Positions 1 through 5,910 of a stretch of 7,725 nucleotides of DNA are shown here, piece by piece. This DNA is from Bacillota bacterium (lineage in GTDB: Bacteria > Bacillota > Clostridia > Christensenellales > CAG-138). The notes under the pieces are model-generated. The model was given only the letters and a program-made list of their open reading frames with translations. It did no database searches and was not told the DNA's origin. The position numbers were made by a program, and so were the translations under genes. Numbering within the stretch: position 1 is the stretch's first letter; each line of letters opens with the position of its first letter. The stretch is from the NCBI GenBank assembly GCA_023458355.1, contig JAEWZS010000126.1, forward strand, positions 1 through 7,725, read 5' to 3'.

Positions 1-720
1 AAGGGCAGCATTTACGCGCAATGTGAAATAAATAAAGTAAGCTTTCAAACGAAGCTTCTCGCACGAGGTGGCGGAAGCTTTTGTGTGCTTTTTAACGCCG
101 CTCTTTTAAAAAAGCTCGGCATTACAGGCGAAGCGCGAAACATCTGCTTAAAGATCGATCCCCGTGAACCCGAGGCACCAAAAAAACGTACACCTGCTCT
201 TATTATACAAAACGATACGCTTAAAACCATTGCCGCGCGGCGCAGTATACGCGCGTTTACGGGCGAGCAAATCGACGATGATGCGCTCAACGCCATTTTA
301 AATGCAGGCTTTAATGCACCTTCGGCGAGCAATAAACGCCCGCTCCACTTTGTCGTATTGCGCAATCGCGATAAAATGCATTGGCTCACGGACTATAGCC
401 CCTATGTGAACATGCTTAAAAGTGCTTCAGCCGCCGTTGTGATATGCGGTGACAGAGTGGTGCAGGGTATACCCGAATGGCTTCTTGCCGACTGCGGCGC
501 GGCCGCTGAGAATATGCTTATCGCCATAACGTCCCTAAATTTAGGCGGCTGCTGGTGCGGTGTAAGACAGGGAACGGGCTTTTATCGCGCCATTGCGGAA
601 GCTTTTTCCTTGCCCGAGCACATCCGACCGATGGCGCTGATCGCCATCGGTGTAAGCGCAGAAGTTAAAGCAGAAAACGCGCTCTATAACGAGGCACGAA
701 TACACCGCGAAATTTGGTAA
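1..720 (+). CDS. Nitroreductase family protein with N-terminal extension (5' end outside window)
   Basis: The last 239 codons of a flavin-dependent nitroreductase-family protein are visible. Numbering from base 1, the nitroreductase domain runs from about residue 73 (TLKTIAARRSIRAF) to the end. RRSIR (residues 80-84) is the FMN-phosphate binding motif. APSASNKRPLHFVV follows at about 106-119, DCGAAAENML at about 164 and LNLGGCWCGV at about 179-188, all typical of the fold. Family members use NAD(P)H and FMN to reduce nitro or quinone substrates; the substrate here is unknown. About 72 residues precede the domain. Residues 13-53 read as beta strands and a helix (FCVLFNAALLKKLGI, then CLKIDPREPE) and resemble the C-terminal half of a DUF1905-type or AbrB-like barrel; this assignment is weak. 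The frame has no stop and no ATG, GTG or TTG between base 1 and a GTG at 85. I place the start upstream of the window because the putative domain straddles base 85; GTG 85 (211 aa, weak GGCGG signal) is the alternative. No terminator is seen after the stop. Confidence 0.85.
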   Translation, partial: KGSIYAQCEINKVSFQTKLLARGGGSFCVLFNAALLKKLGITGEARNICLKIDPREPEAPKKRTPALIIQNDTLKTIAARRSIRAFTGEQIDDDALNAILNAGFNAPSASNKRPLHFVVLRNRDKMHWLTDYSPYVNMLKSASAAVVICGDRVVQGIPEWLLADCGAAAENMLIAITSLNLGGCWCGVRQGTGFYRAIAEAFSLPEHIRPMALIAIGVSAEVKAENALYNEARIHREIW

Positions 721-755
721 AGCTTGTCGACATTTGTATTTGTGAAGAATATATC

Positions 756-821
756 ATGATTTTCTTTGACAAAGAAGCTAAAACCTATTACTCTAATGTA
801 AATCCGCGCAAAGAGGAATAA
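756..821 (+). CDS. Possible 21-residue leader ORF before the ArgRS-like gene (doubtful)
   Basis: An ATG at 756 opens a 21-codon frame reading MIFFDKEAKTYYSNVNPRKEE and stopping with TAA at 819-821, five bases before the TTG start of the next gene. Its last codons (GAG GAA) are the ribosome binding site of that gene, so translation of one could influence the other. Only a weak GAAG signal at 744-747 precedes the ATG, and a perfect TTGACA promoter element lies inside the frame, which argues against it being translated from the promoter proposed here. It may simply be chance. Confidence 0.15.
   Translation: MIFFDKEAKTYYSNVNPRKEE
766..794 (+). promoter_or_regulatory. Candidate sigma-A promoter for the 827-2145 operon
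   Basis: TTGACA at 766-771 is a perfect -35 box. Seventeen bases later lies TACTCT (789-794), a poor -10; TCTAAT (792-797) matches the consensus better but needs a 20-base spacer. Transcription would begin near 800, leaving a short leader before the ribosome binding site at 813-817. The -35 is convincing and the -10 is not. Confidence 0.35.
813..817 (+). promoter_or_regulatory. Ribosome binding site that fixes a TTG start
   Basis: GAGGA lies nine bases before TTG at 827. No ATG or GTG in the same frame has a comparable signal close by, so this site supports the TTG start of the ArgRS-like gene. Confidence 0.6.
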
Positions 822-826
822 TATTT

Positions 827-1456
827 TTGCAAAATACATACGCTTTGGTGAAAGAGGCGTTATGCGCGTTATTAAATGACGGCGCGCAGCTTGAGGCGGC
901 TCCGAAAGACATCTTCTGCGCGGCGGCCGCAAGCGAAGCTTCGACCGCACTCCCTCTCGCATACAATATTCCCGCAGAATTTCTTGCCCTACGACTGCAG
1001 GCATTCAATCGCGAGCACGTGCAAACGCTTTACGGCGTAAAACTTGTGGAGCGCGTTTTTGAATGCGATGGCAGGCTTTGCTTTTCGCTGACCGATGCGT
1101 TTTTCGATGCTGCGGTACGCCAAGTAAACAAGGGGCTCCCGCTTCCTATACTGCCCGAGCATATAGAGAGCCGCGCCGAATACGCGCTTTCTCGCACGCT
1201 GATGCTGGCAAAAAAAAGCGGGGACGGTTGTCCCAAAGAAGCACGTCCTATGGTTTGGAGCGCGCTTGGGGTATTGGATAAGCTAAACGATAAAAAGACG
1301 TTGAAAATTCGATTAATGCTTGCCGCAGAGCACGCGCTCGGCTTCGGAGCGGATATCCCCCTTCGCGAGCGCATGGCGCTTTATAAAAAAAGCTGGGGAG
1401 CCGGTGCATGCGCAGCGCACTGCTTATCTAGAGGGCTTCACGCGCTCAATGGCTGA
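827..1456 (+). CDS. ArgRS-like N-terminal plus DALR-like protein without a catalytic core (function unknown)
   Basis: This encodes a 209-residue protein with a TTG start and a GAGGA site nine bases upstream. Residues 1-100 can be laid along the N-terminal additional domain of arginyl-tRNA synthetase: an opening helix (ALVKEALCALLNDGA), a middle helix pair, then VERVFECDGRLCFSLTDAFFDAAV, which parallels the segment ending in 'GFINIFL' in the enzyme. Residues 116-209 are helical and begin RAEYALSRTLMLAKK, like the start of a DALR anticodon-binding domain. No class I synthetase signatures (HIGH, KMSKS) are present and there is no room for the Rossmann core, so it should not aminoacylate tRNA. 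It may bind tRNA or a synthetase, which is inference. A TTGACA box lies upstream, and the MBL-fold gene follows after 32 bases in the same direction, which suggests an operon. The coding call is firm from the long open frame, start signal and spacing; the family call is tentative. Confidence 0.8.
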   Translation: MQNTYALVKEALCALLNDGAQLEAAPKDIFCAAAASEASTALPLAYNIPAEFLALRLQAFNREHVQTLYGVKLVERVFECDGRLCFSLTDAFFDAAVRQVNKGLPLPILPEHIESRAEYALSRTLMLAKKSGDGCPKEARPMVWSALGVLDKLNDKKTLKIRLMLAAEHALGFGADIPLRERMALYKKSWGAGACAAHCLSRGLHALNG

Positions 1457-1488
1457 TACGGCAATTATCCTATTAAGGAGGTCTATTC

Positions 1489-2145
1489 ATGGAGATCAAA
1501 TGGTACGGTCACTCTTGTTTTTTGCTGACAGGCAGCTCCGGCGTACGCATTTTGATGGATCCGCCCGACGCCTCTACCGGCTATCACATACTGCCCATGA
1601 AGGCAGATATTGTGGTTTCAAGCCATGACCATAGCGACCATAGCAATTTTGCGCTTGCTCAAGGCGATCCTATCCGCGTGACCGAAGCAGGCATACATGA
1701 GCTTGATGACGTTACCTTAATCGGCGTACCGTGGTGGCACGATGAAGTGCAGGGTAAAAAGCGCGGTGCGAACATGCTGTACGTGGTTGAGCTTGACGAT
1801 ATTCGCGTGTTGCATGCAGGCGACATAGGTACTATGCCGGATGCGGAAACGCTCAAAAAACTGGGGGAAATCGACGTGCTTCTCGTACCCGTAGGCGGGT
1901 ATTATACCATCGACCACAAAGGCGCACTCGAGCTATGCAATTTGATTAAGCCCAAAGTAGTGATCCCTATGCATTACAAAACCGAAGACACAAGCCCCCG
2001 CCTTGGTGAAGTGATAAAAGGTGTTCTGCCATTTTTAAATGCCGCGCAAAACTGTTCCATTCACAGGCTTCGGCAGCCGGAAGCTCACTTAACCAAAGAA
2101 AGCCTCGGCATGGACAGGATTATCACGCTGACGGTCGCCAAATAA
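1489..2145 (+). CDS. UlaG-like MBL-fold metal-dependent hydrolase
   Basis: This 218-residue single-domain protein belongs to the metallo-beta-lactamase superfamily (COG2220, Lactamase_B_3 type, the group including UlaG-like lactonases and UPF0173 proteins). The sequence opens MEIKWYGHSCFLL, the usual first strands. The metal-binding HxHxDH motif is SSHDHSDHSN (His46, His48, Asp50, His51). Further expected ligands are His109 and Asp112 in VLHAGDIG and His162 in VIPMHYKT. The length fits this family and it appears complete, cytoplasmic and without a signal peptide. It probably hydrolyses an ester, lactone or phosphodiester bond with two metal ions; the substrate cannot be read from sequence. 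An excellent AAGGAGGT (1475-1482), six bases before the ATG, fixes the start. It is the second gene of the unit that starts at 827 and is followed directly by a strong terminator. No known pathway partner lies nearby. Confidence 0.92.
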   Translation: MEIKWYGHSCFLLTGSSGVRILMDPPDASTGYHILPMKADIVVSSHDHSDHSNFALAQGDPIRVTEAGIHELDDVTLIGVPWWHDEVQGKKRGANMLYVVELDDIRVLHAGDIGTMPDAETLKKLGEIDVLLVPVGGYYTIDHKGALELCNLIKPKVVIPMHYKTEDTSPRLGEVIKGVLPFLNAAQNCSIHRLRQPEAHLTKESLGMDRIITLTVAK

Positions 2146-2155
2146 GAAAACATAT

Positions 2156-2187
2156 AACGGCTCCGCCTCAATTGAGGCGGAGCCGTT
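2156..2187. terminator. Bidirectional rho-independent terminator
   Basis: A perfect 32-base inverted repeat, with arms 2156-2171 and 2172-2187, folds into a 14-bp GC-rich stem (CGGCTCCGCCTC with its complement) and an AATT loop. On the plus strand it is followed by TTTATTTG. On the minus strand it is followed by TATATGTTTTCTTATTT. It lies between the converging genes ending at 2145 and 2208, so it can end transcription from both sides. Confidence 0.9.
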
Positions 2188-2207
2188 TATTTGTACACTT
2201 TATGCGT

Positions 2208-2441
2208 TTACTTTGTCACCAGGAATTCCTTCAGGGTTTCCATGTCCCTCTCGTCACTTAGCGAAAGCTCCACCTCCGACACGCGTTCCTCCCGAAACAT
2301 CTGCGTGAGGGCTATGTAGCGGCATAGGGTAGACTTTAAGTTGAGCCTGTCTCCCTCGCCTGTCAAAAGCTCCACCGAACCCTTGCATGCATTCACCGCA
2401 TCAAAAAAGCGGGATGGTTCCGTGATATTTTTAATGCGCAT
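2208..2441 (-). CDS. Small HPr-like protein lacking the active-site histidine
   Basis: A 77-residue protein resembling the phosphocarrier HPr of the PTS. An ungapped comparison with Bacillus HPr places Pro9 on Pro18 and LNLKS (residues 33-37) on VNLKS (42-46), so Ser37 matches the regulatory Ser46. The C-terminal LSDERDMETLKEFL matches the final HPr helix after 'G-DE'. At the His15 position there is Ile6, and at Arg17 there is Glu8, so it cannot accept phosphate from enzyme I in the normal way. Degenerate HPr-like proteins of this size occur in Clostridia; the Crh regulator of Bacillus likewise lacks His15 and keeps Ser46. I chose ATG 2441 because AGAGGT (2455-2450) sits eight bases upstream. 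An in-frame ATG at 2468 adds nine residues but has no ribosome binding site and overlaps the preceding gene; it would supply the first beta strand that the short form partly lacks. It is the last gene of the pepF operon, just before the shared terminator. Confidence 0.75.
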   Translation of the reverse strand: MRIKNITEPSRFFDAVNACKGSVELLTGEGDRLNLKSTLCRYIALTQMFREERVSEVELSLSDERDMETLKEFLVTK

Positions 2442-2449
2442 GCTTCTAT

Positions 2450-2455
2450 ACCTCT
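2450..2455 (-). promoter_or_regulatory. Ribosome binding site deciding the HPr-like start
   Basis: AGAGGT, read on the minus strand, stands eight bases before ATG 2441 and two bases or more beyond the TAG of the preceding gene (2461-2459). The longer in-frame ATG at 2468 has no such signal, so the shorter protein is preferred. Confidence 0.65.
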
Positions 2456-2458
2456 TAT

Positions 2459-2770
2459 CTATTCCCATTCGATTGCGCCAACGCTCACAAGATACTCCTC
2501 GGCAAAATCGAGATAGTCCTCCGCAAGGCGCATGCAGTACATCTTGTACTGCGGGTAGCGCGCCTGCATGGCGGTAAAGAGCTTCTCGTAGGCGTCGTCG
2601 TCTTCGTACATGGCGTCCTCCGTGAGAGAGTCCATATACGCTGTGTCGAGCTCGATCATGGCGTCCACCATTTCATTTAACTCGCCGCTCTTCAAGAATT
2701 CAAAATCGCCTTCTTTTATGAACTTGTCGAGCACATATGCGCGCATGGCGCTTTTATCAATATCCGGCAT
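2459..2770 (-). CDS. Acidic 103-residue conserved-looking protein of unknown function
   Basis: I do not recognise a named family. The protein is 103 residues, predicted almost entirely helical, cytoplasmic, with no signal peptide or membrane segment. It is very acidic, with about 26 Asp/Glu against about 9 Lys/Arg, including EDAMYEDDDAYEKL at 51-64. It is also rich in Tyr and Met (YPQYKMYCMRLAEDYLDFAEEY, split by a central Cys79). This pattern of regularly spaced aromatic and acidic residues suggests a helical bundle that binds a protein partner; this is inference. The ATG at 2770 has an excellent GGAGG signal at 2780-2776, five bases away, and the gene begins ten bases after the pepF stop, so it is cotranscribed with pepF. 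The HPr-like gene follows after 17 bases. The coding call is firm from the start signal, spacing and clean open frame. Confidence 0.85.
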   Translation of the reverse strand: MPDIDKSAMRAYVLDKFIKEGDFEFLKSGELNEMVDAMIELDTAYMDSLTEDAMYEDDDAYEKLFTAMQARYPQYKMYCMRLAEDYLDFAEEYLVSVGAIEWE

Positions 2771-2775
2771 AAATG

Positions 2776-2783
2776 CCTCCTTA
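2776..2783 (-). promoter_or_regulatory. Ribosome binding site that contains the pepF stop codon
   Basis: On the minus strand TAAGGAGG combines the TAA stop of pepF (2783-2781) with the ribosome binding site of the acidic protein gene, whose ATG lies five bases further on. Ribosomes finishing pepF stop directly on this site, so the two genes are probably translationally coupled. Confidence 0.75.
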
Positions 2784-4559
2784 CAGTAGTTTAGAAAGTT
2801 CGTCGACGGTTTCCTTAAATACGCTCATCGCCTTTTTTACGGCATCGGGCTTTGTGAGATCTACACCCGCAATCTTAAGTTCCTCGAGCGGATAATCGCT
2901 GCCGCCCGTAGACAGGAACTTTAGGTAGTCGCTTGCGTCCCCCGTTTCAAGAATGCGGCTTGCGATATTCACAGCGCTCGAAAATCCCGTAGCGTACTGG
3001 TACACATAGAAGGCGTTGTAGAAATGCGGAATGCGCGCCCATTCCACATCCGCGTATTCGTCGTTTACGGCACCTTCGTAGTAAAGGCCGTTAAGATCGC
3101 GGTAGAGCTTGTTAAGCGCTTCGCCCGTGAGCGGCTCGCCCGCTTGCGCCATATCGTGCGCGCGGCGCTCAAACTCCGCAAACAGCACCTGGCGAAACAC
3201 CGTGGTGCGGAAGCCTTCAAGGAAATGGTTTAAGATGTACGCTTTGCGCTTTTTGTCCGTTTCCTTCTTTAAAAGATGCTTAAGCAGAAGCACCTCGTTT
3301 ACCGTGGAGGCGACCTCCGCAACGAGTATTGTATAGTCGTGGTTTACATAGTCCTGCACATCGCTTGAGTAATACGAGTGCATGGCGTGGCCGAGCTCAT
3401 GCGCTACGGTAAATACATCGTCGAGCGTATCGGTGTAGTTTAACAGCACATAGGGATGCACGCCGTACACGCCGCAGGAAAACGCACCGGTGGTCTTACC
3501 CTTGTTTTCGTATACGTCCATCCAACTTTCTTCGTATGCCCTTTCTAAGAGCTTACGGTAATCGGCGCCGAGCGGTGCCAATGCCTCAAGGATAATAGCC
3601 TTACTCTGAGCAAATGGGATTTTAAACTCCACGTCGTCAACCATCGGGCAGTAAAGATCGTAAAGATGGAGCTCGTCTACCTTTAAGGCACGCTTACGAA
3701 GATCGAGATAGGAGCGCATGGTGGGCAGGCTCTCATGCACCGCATTAACGAGGCTGTCGTACACGCTTATAGGCACATTGCTCTTAAAGAGTGCCGCCTC
3801 GCAAGCGCTCGGGTAATTTCTTACATCGGCAAAATACTGGTCGAACTTCACACTGCCCGCATACGTGGCGGTAAATGTATTGAGGTAGCGGCGGAACTCA
3901 TTAAAGTATGTCTCAAATGCCTCCTTGCGGACACGGCGGTCCGAGCTTTCGCGAAACACGCTGAAGTTGCCGTGTGTAAGCGTTACTTTTTCTCCCTTTT
4001 CGTCCGTAATGGCGGGGAAAGTCATATCTACACTTTCAAGCATGGAAAAAGCATTGGAAGGTGCCTGCGCGGCTTCACCCAGCATGGCGAGCATCCTTTC
4101 GCGCCCGGTATCGAGCGTATGCGCGCGGGCACGGGTGGTATCTTCCACATAATGGCGGTAGGTCTTAAGGCTCTCGTCGGCCATAAATGCATGAAGCGTT
4201 GCCTCGGGGATAGAGAGAAGCTCCGGCGTTAAAAATGCAAGCGCTGTTTCAAGCTTGGTTACAAGGCGAATGCAACGATCCTCCATGGCCTGGTACTCCG
4301 CATCGCCGTTGTCGCCGCTTTTATGAAGGAAAGCATAAAGATACGTAAGCTCCGCCTTTTCCGACACGGCAAAAACCTGATCAAGCGCATTTTTAAGGCT
4401 TTGCGCACTTGCACCGAGCGTGCCTTCAAGCGCTGTGAGCGTGTCAATATCCGCCCAAACGACCTGATAGGCGGCCTCCCATGCCTGCTTATTCGGGAAT
4501 ATATGGGAGAAATCCCACATGTATTGAGGGTTCATGTCCTTGCGTACCTTAAGCTCCAT
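2781..4559 (-). CDS. pepF: Oligoendopeptidase F (M3 family zinc metallopeptidase)
   Basis: A complete 592-residue cytoplasmic oligopeptidase of family M3 (TIGR00181 type, about 600 residues). It cuts short peptides at internal bonds and takes part in peptide turnover and nutrition. The N-terminal part (about 1-200) is the helical domain that restricts access to the active site. The catalytic motif AHELGHAMHSY supplies His387, Glu388 and His391, and Glu415 in LVAEVAST is the third zinc ligand. GAFSCGVYGVHPYVLLNY (358-375) and HFYNAFYVYQYATGFSSA (512-529) form the conserved substrate-binding regions. All key residues are present and there is no signal peptide. The start ATG has GGAGGT six bases upstream. 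It is transcribed from an extended -10 promoter at about 4614-4642 and heads an operon with the acidic protein and the HPr-like protein. The PTS-like partner hints at a link with nutritional control, but this is only context. Confidence 0.97.
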   Translation of the reverse strand: MELKVRKDMNPQYMWDFSHIFPNKQAWEAAYQVVWADIDTLTALEGTLGASAQSLKNALDQVFAVSEKAELTYLYAFLHKSGDNGDAEYQAMEDRCIRLVTKLETALAFLTPELLSIPEATLHAFMADESLKTYRHYVEDTTRARAHTLDTGRERMLAMLGEAAQAPSNAFSMLESVDMTFPAITDEKGEKVTLTHGNFSVFRESSDRRVRKEAFETYFNEFRRYLNTFTATYAGSVKFDQYFADVRNYPSACEAALFKSNVPISVYDSLVNAVHESLPTMRSYLDLRKRALKVDELHLYDLYCPMVDDVEFKIPFAQSKAIILEALAPLGADYRKLLERAYEESWMDVYENKGKTTGAFSCGVYGVHPYVLLNYTDTLDDVFTVAHELGHAMHSYYSSDVQDYVNHDYTILVAEVASTVNEVLLLKHLLKKETDKKRKAYILNHFLEGFRTTVFRQVLFAEFERRAHDMAQAGEPLTGEALNKLYRDLNGLYYEGAVNDEYADVEWARIPHFYNAFYVYQYATGFSSAVNIASRILETGDASDYLKFLSTGGSDYPLEELKIAGVDLTKPDAVKKAMSVFKETVDELSKLL

Positions 4560-4613
4560 TGCGCTACCTCCGTTGGAATATTTTCCTTTTGCCTCAAGTA
4601 TTGCCTTTTTTAA

Positions 4614-4642
4614 ATTATATCATATTGCGGCAAAAAGAAAAA
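4614..4642 (-). promoter_or_regulatory. Extended -10 promoter of pepF
   Basis: On the minus strand TATAAT lies at 4619-4614 and is preceded by TGA, giving the extended -10 form TGATATAAT. The expected -35 position (4642-4637) reads TTTTTC, a poor match, which is usual for extended -10 promoters. Transcription should start near 4607, about 45 bases before the pepF start codon. Confidence 0.65.
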
Positions 4643-4664
4643 ACATTTGAGGAAGCGAAAAAGC

Positions 4665-4694
4665 GAAACAACACCGCCTAAGCGATGTTGTTTC
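4665..4694 (-). terminator. Terminator after the LOG / stress-protein pair
   Basis: GAAACAACA (4665-4673) pairs perfectly with TGTTGTTTC (4686-4694), nine base pairs, and a CGC/GCG extension above one mismatch closes a four-base loop. Read on the minus strand the hairpin is followed by GCTTTTTCGC, a short and slightly displaced U-run. It lies 26 bases after the stop of the universal-stress gene and before the pepF promoter. Confidence 0.65.
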
Positions 4695-4720
4695 AATTAA
4701 TGAACGTTATAATTGCTTTG

Positions 4721-5122
4721 TTACTCCTGCGGGCCATCCACTATATCAAATTCTACATCCGGGAGCCTTCTTTGCAATCGCATCGTGATGTCGTCGCCAG
4801 TATTGCGTTTGCGCTCTGAAGCAGCACCCATTACGATAAGTGTCACACCGTTATCCTTGGCGTAACCTACGAGGGCATCGTCCACGTCGTCCGCGCGAAG
4901 GAGGTTTAGCTCAGCACCCGCTACCTGCGCGGCGGTGAAAAGGTACTCGATGGCGTCCGCCTCATAGGGAGAGCCTAAAAAATTGCGCCCGGTCTCGACG
5001 CAATGCACAACGTGTATAGGAATCGTGTTAAGGCTACGCTCGATCCCTCGGTTGATAAGCCTATCGCAACTTTTTTGCCCCGTAACGCAAACCATAATGC
5101 AACTATTTATTTTTTCATTCAT
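4721..5122 (-). CDS. Small universal stress protein (UspA / KdpD-type domain)
   Basis: A 133-residue stand-alone domain of the UspA superfamily. The opening IMVCVTGQKSCDRLINRG (about 9-26) resembles the Usp domain found in KdpD sensor kinases, where 'VCV...S.RLIRRG' is usual. It continues with the second strand IHVVHCVETG, the helix EYLFTAAQVAGAELNLLRADD, and VTLIVMGAASERKR (93-106) followed by LQRRLPDVEFDIV. The canonical ATP-loop pattern G-2x-G-9x-S is not clearly kept (GAASERKRNTGDD replaces it), so nucleotide binding is uncertain. There is no membrane segment or kinase domain. Its ATG overlaps the end of the LOG gene by eight bases, so the pair is cotranscribed and probably translationally coupled; the nearest GGAGG is 15 bases upstream, longer than normal. 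An in-frame Met at residue 10 is the alternative start. Function is likely regulatory or stress-related, by family only. Confidence 0.85.
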   Translation of the reverse strand: MNEKINSCIMVCVTGQKSCDRLINRGIERSLNTIPIHVVHCVETGRNFLGSPYEADAIEYLFTAAQVAGAELNLLRADDVDDALVGYAKDNGVTLIVMGAASERKRNTGDDITMRLQRRLPDVEFDIVDGPQE

Positions 5123-5705
5123 GTCGTTTTAATGCATCCTCCATTTTGTCGGGAAGGTCTGGGGGCTTATAGCTTAAGAGTTTTTTGACCGCTTCACTCG
5201 CGGTTGCGGCGCTGCAAAATACCCCGAGGTAGGCGGGGTGGGTGAAGCGCGCGTCCACGCAGACCTTAAGCTGTTCCATCAACGCGTCATAATAGCCGTC
5301 AAGGTTTAACAGCACGACCGGCGCACTCAAATACCCAAGCTGTATGAGCGTGAGCACCTCTAGAAGCTCCTCGAGCGTGCCGTAACCACCGGGCAGAACA
5401 ACAAAGCCATCGCTCCTTTGCTCCATAGTAGCCTTTCGCTCGTGCATGGTGGCGGTGACAATCAGCTCATCGCAGCTCTCGTAGGCAATGCCGGGTTGGT
5501 TTAGTTTTTCGGGGATCACACCGGTTATATGACCACCGTTCATATGTACGCTTTGTGCGACCGCGCCCATCAGACCTACGCGCCCACCGCCAAACACAAG
5601 ACCAAAACCGTTTTCGGCCAAGAGACGACCAAGCTCGGCAGCGCAGTCGATATACTTTTGGTCGATACGGCTGCTCGACGCGCCAAACACGCAGATATTC
5701 TTCAT
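5115..5705 (-). CDS. LOG-family (TIGR00730) nucleotide 5'-monophosphate phosphoribohydrolase
   Basis: A 196-residue Rossmann-fold protein of the LOG / YvdD family (TIGR00730). Characterised members remove ribose 5-phosphate from nucleoside monophosphates, including AMP and cytokinin riboside monophosphates. The sequence opens MKNICVFGASSS. It has GGGRVGLMG (39-47), MHERK (87-91) and PGGYGTLEE (105-113), which are the nucleotide-binding and catalytic signatures, with Arg90 and the Glu residues of the last motif expected to act in catalysis. Its length is typical and it looks intact. Bacterial roles include nucleotide salvage or cleanup of modified nucleotides; cytokinin production is not implied. 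AGGAAGGG nine bases upstream fixes the ATG at 5705, and an extended -10 promoter lies at 5735-5763. The C-terminus (KPPDLPDKMEDALKRHE) overlaps the next gene by eight bases. Confidence 0.94.
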   Translation of the reverse strand: MKNICVFGASSSRIDQKYIDCAAELGRLLAENGFGLVFGGGRVGLMGAVAQSVHMNGGHITGVIPEKLNQPGIAYESCDELIVTATMHERKATMEQRSDGFVVLPGGYGTLEELLEVLTLIQLGYLSAPVVLLNLDGYYDALMEQLKVCVDARFTHPAYLGVFCSAATASEAVKKLLSYKPPDLPDKMEDALKRHE

Positions 5706-5734
5706 GTACGAGAGCCCTTCCTCTTGATACCAGT

Positions 5735-5763
5735 ATTATATCATCAGGCTCGCACGCTTTGAA
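5735..5763 (-). promoter_or_regulatory. Extended -10 promoter of the LOG gene
   Basis: On the minus strand TATAAT (5740-5735) is preceded by TGA, giving TGATATAAT, the same nine bases as at the pepF promoter. With a 17-base spacer the -35 is TTCAAA (5763-5758), four of six consensus bases. Transcription would start near 5728 and reach the ribosome binding site within a few bases. Confidence 0.7.
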
Positions 5764-5773
5764 GAACTGAATT

Positions 5774-5827
5774 GTGACAAAGTGACCAAATTTCAATAAA
5801 CAAATTTCTAGCTACCCAATACTACCC
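5774..5827. repeat. Three adjacent pairs of short direct repeats upstream of the LOG promoter
   Basis: GTGACAAA (5774-5781) abuts GTGACCAAA (5782-5790). CAAATTTC occurs at 5787-5794 and 5801-5808. CTACCC occurs at 5812-5817 and 5822-5827. All lie just upstream of the LOG -35 box, so they could be protein-binding sites; they could also be the AT-rich end of the structured element next to them. Confidence 0.4.
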
Positions 5828-5910
5828 TCCGGAGCCCTTCGGGCCTCGGCCCTCCGTCAGGCGGAGCCTGAGCTTTTCGGTGGGTTACGCCGTAAAGCCT
5901 CGGCCTGTGG

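Noticed and set aside
45..389. 114-residue minus-strand frame over the nitroreductase
   Set aside because: It is antisense to a well-supported nitroreductase domain and has no recognisable motif.
3735..4232. 165-residue plus-strand frame inside pepF
   Set aside because: It lies antisense to an intact, motif-complete pepF and reads as a low-complexity shadow with no start signal.
5115..5705. Lysine decarboxylase
   Set aside because: The old database label for this family is misleading; the PGGYGTLEE and GGGxxGLMG motifs indicate a LOG-type phosphoribohydrolase.
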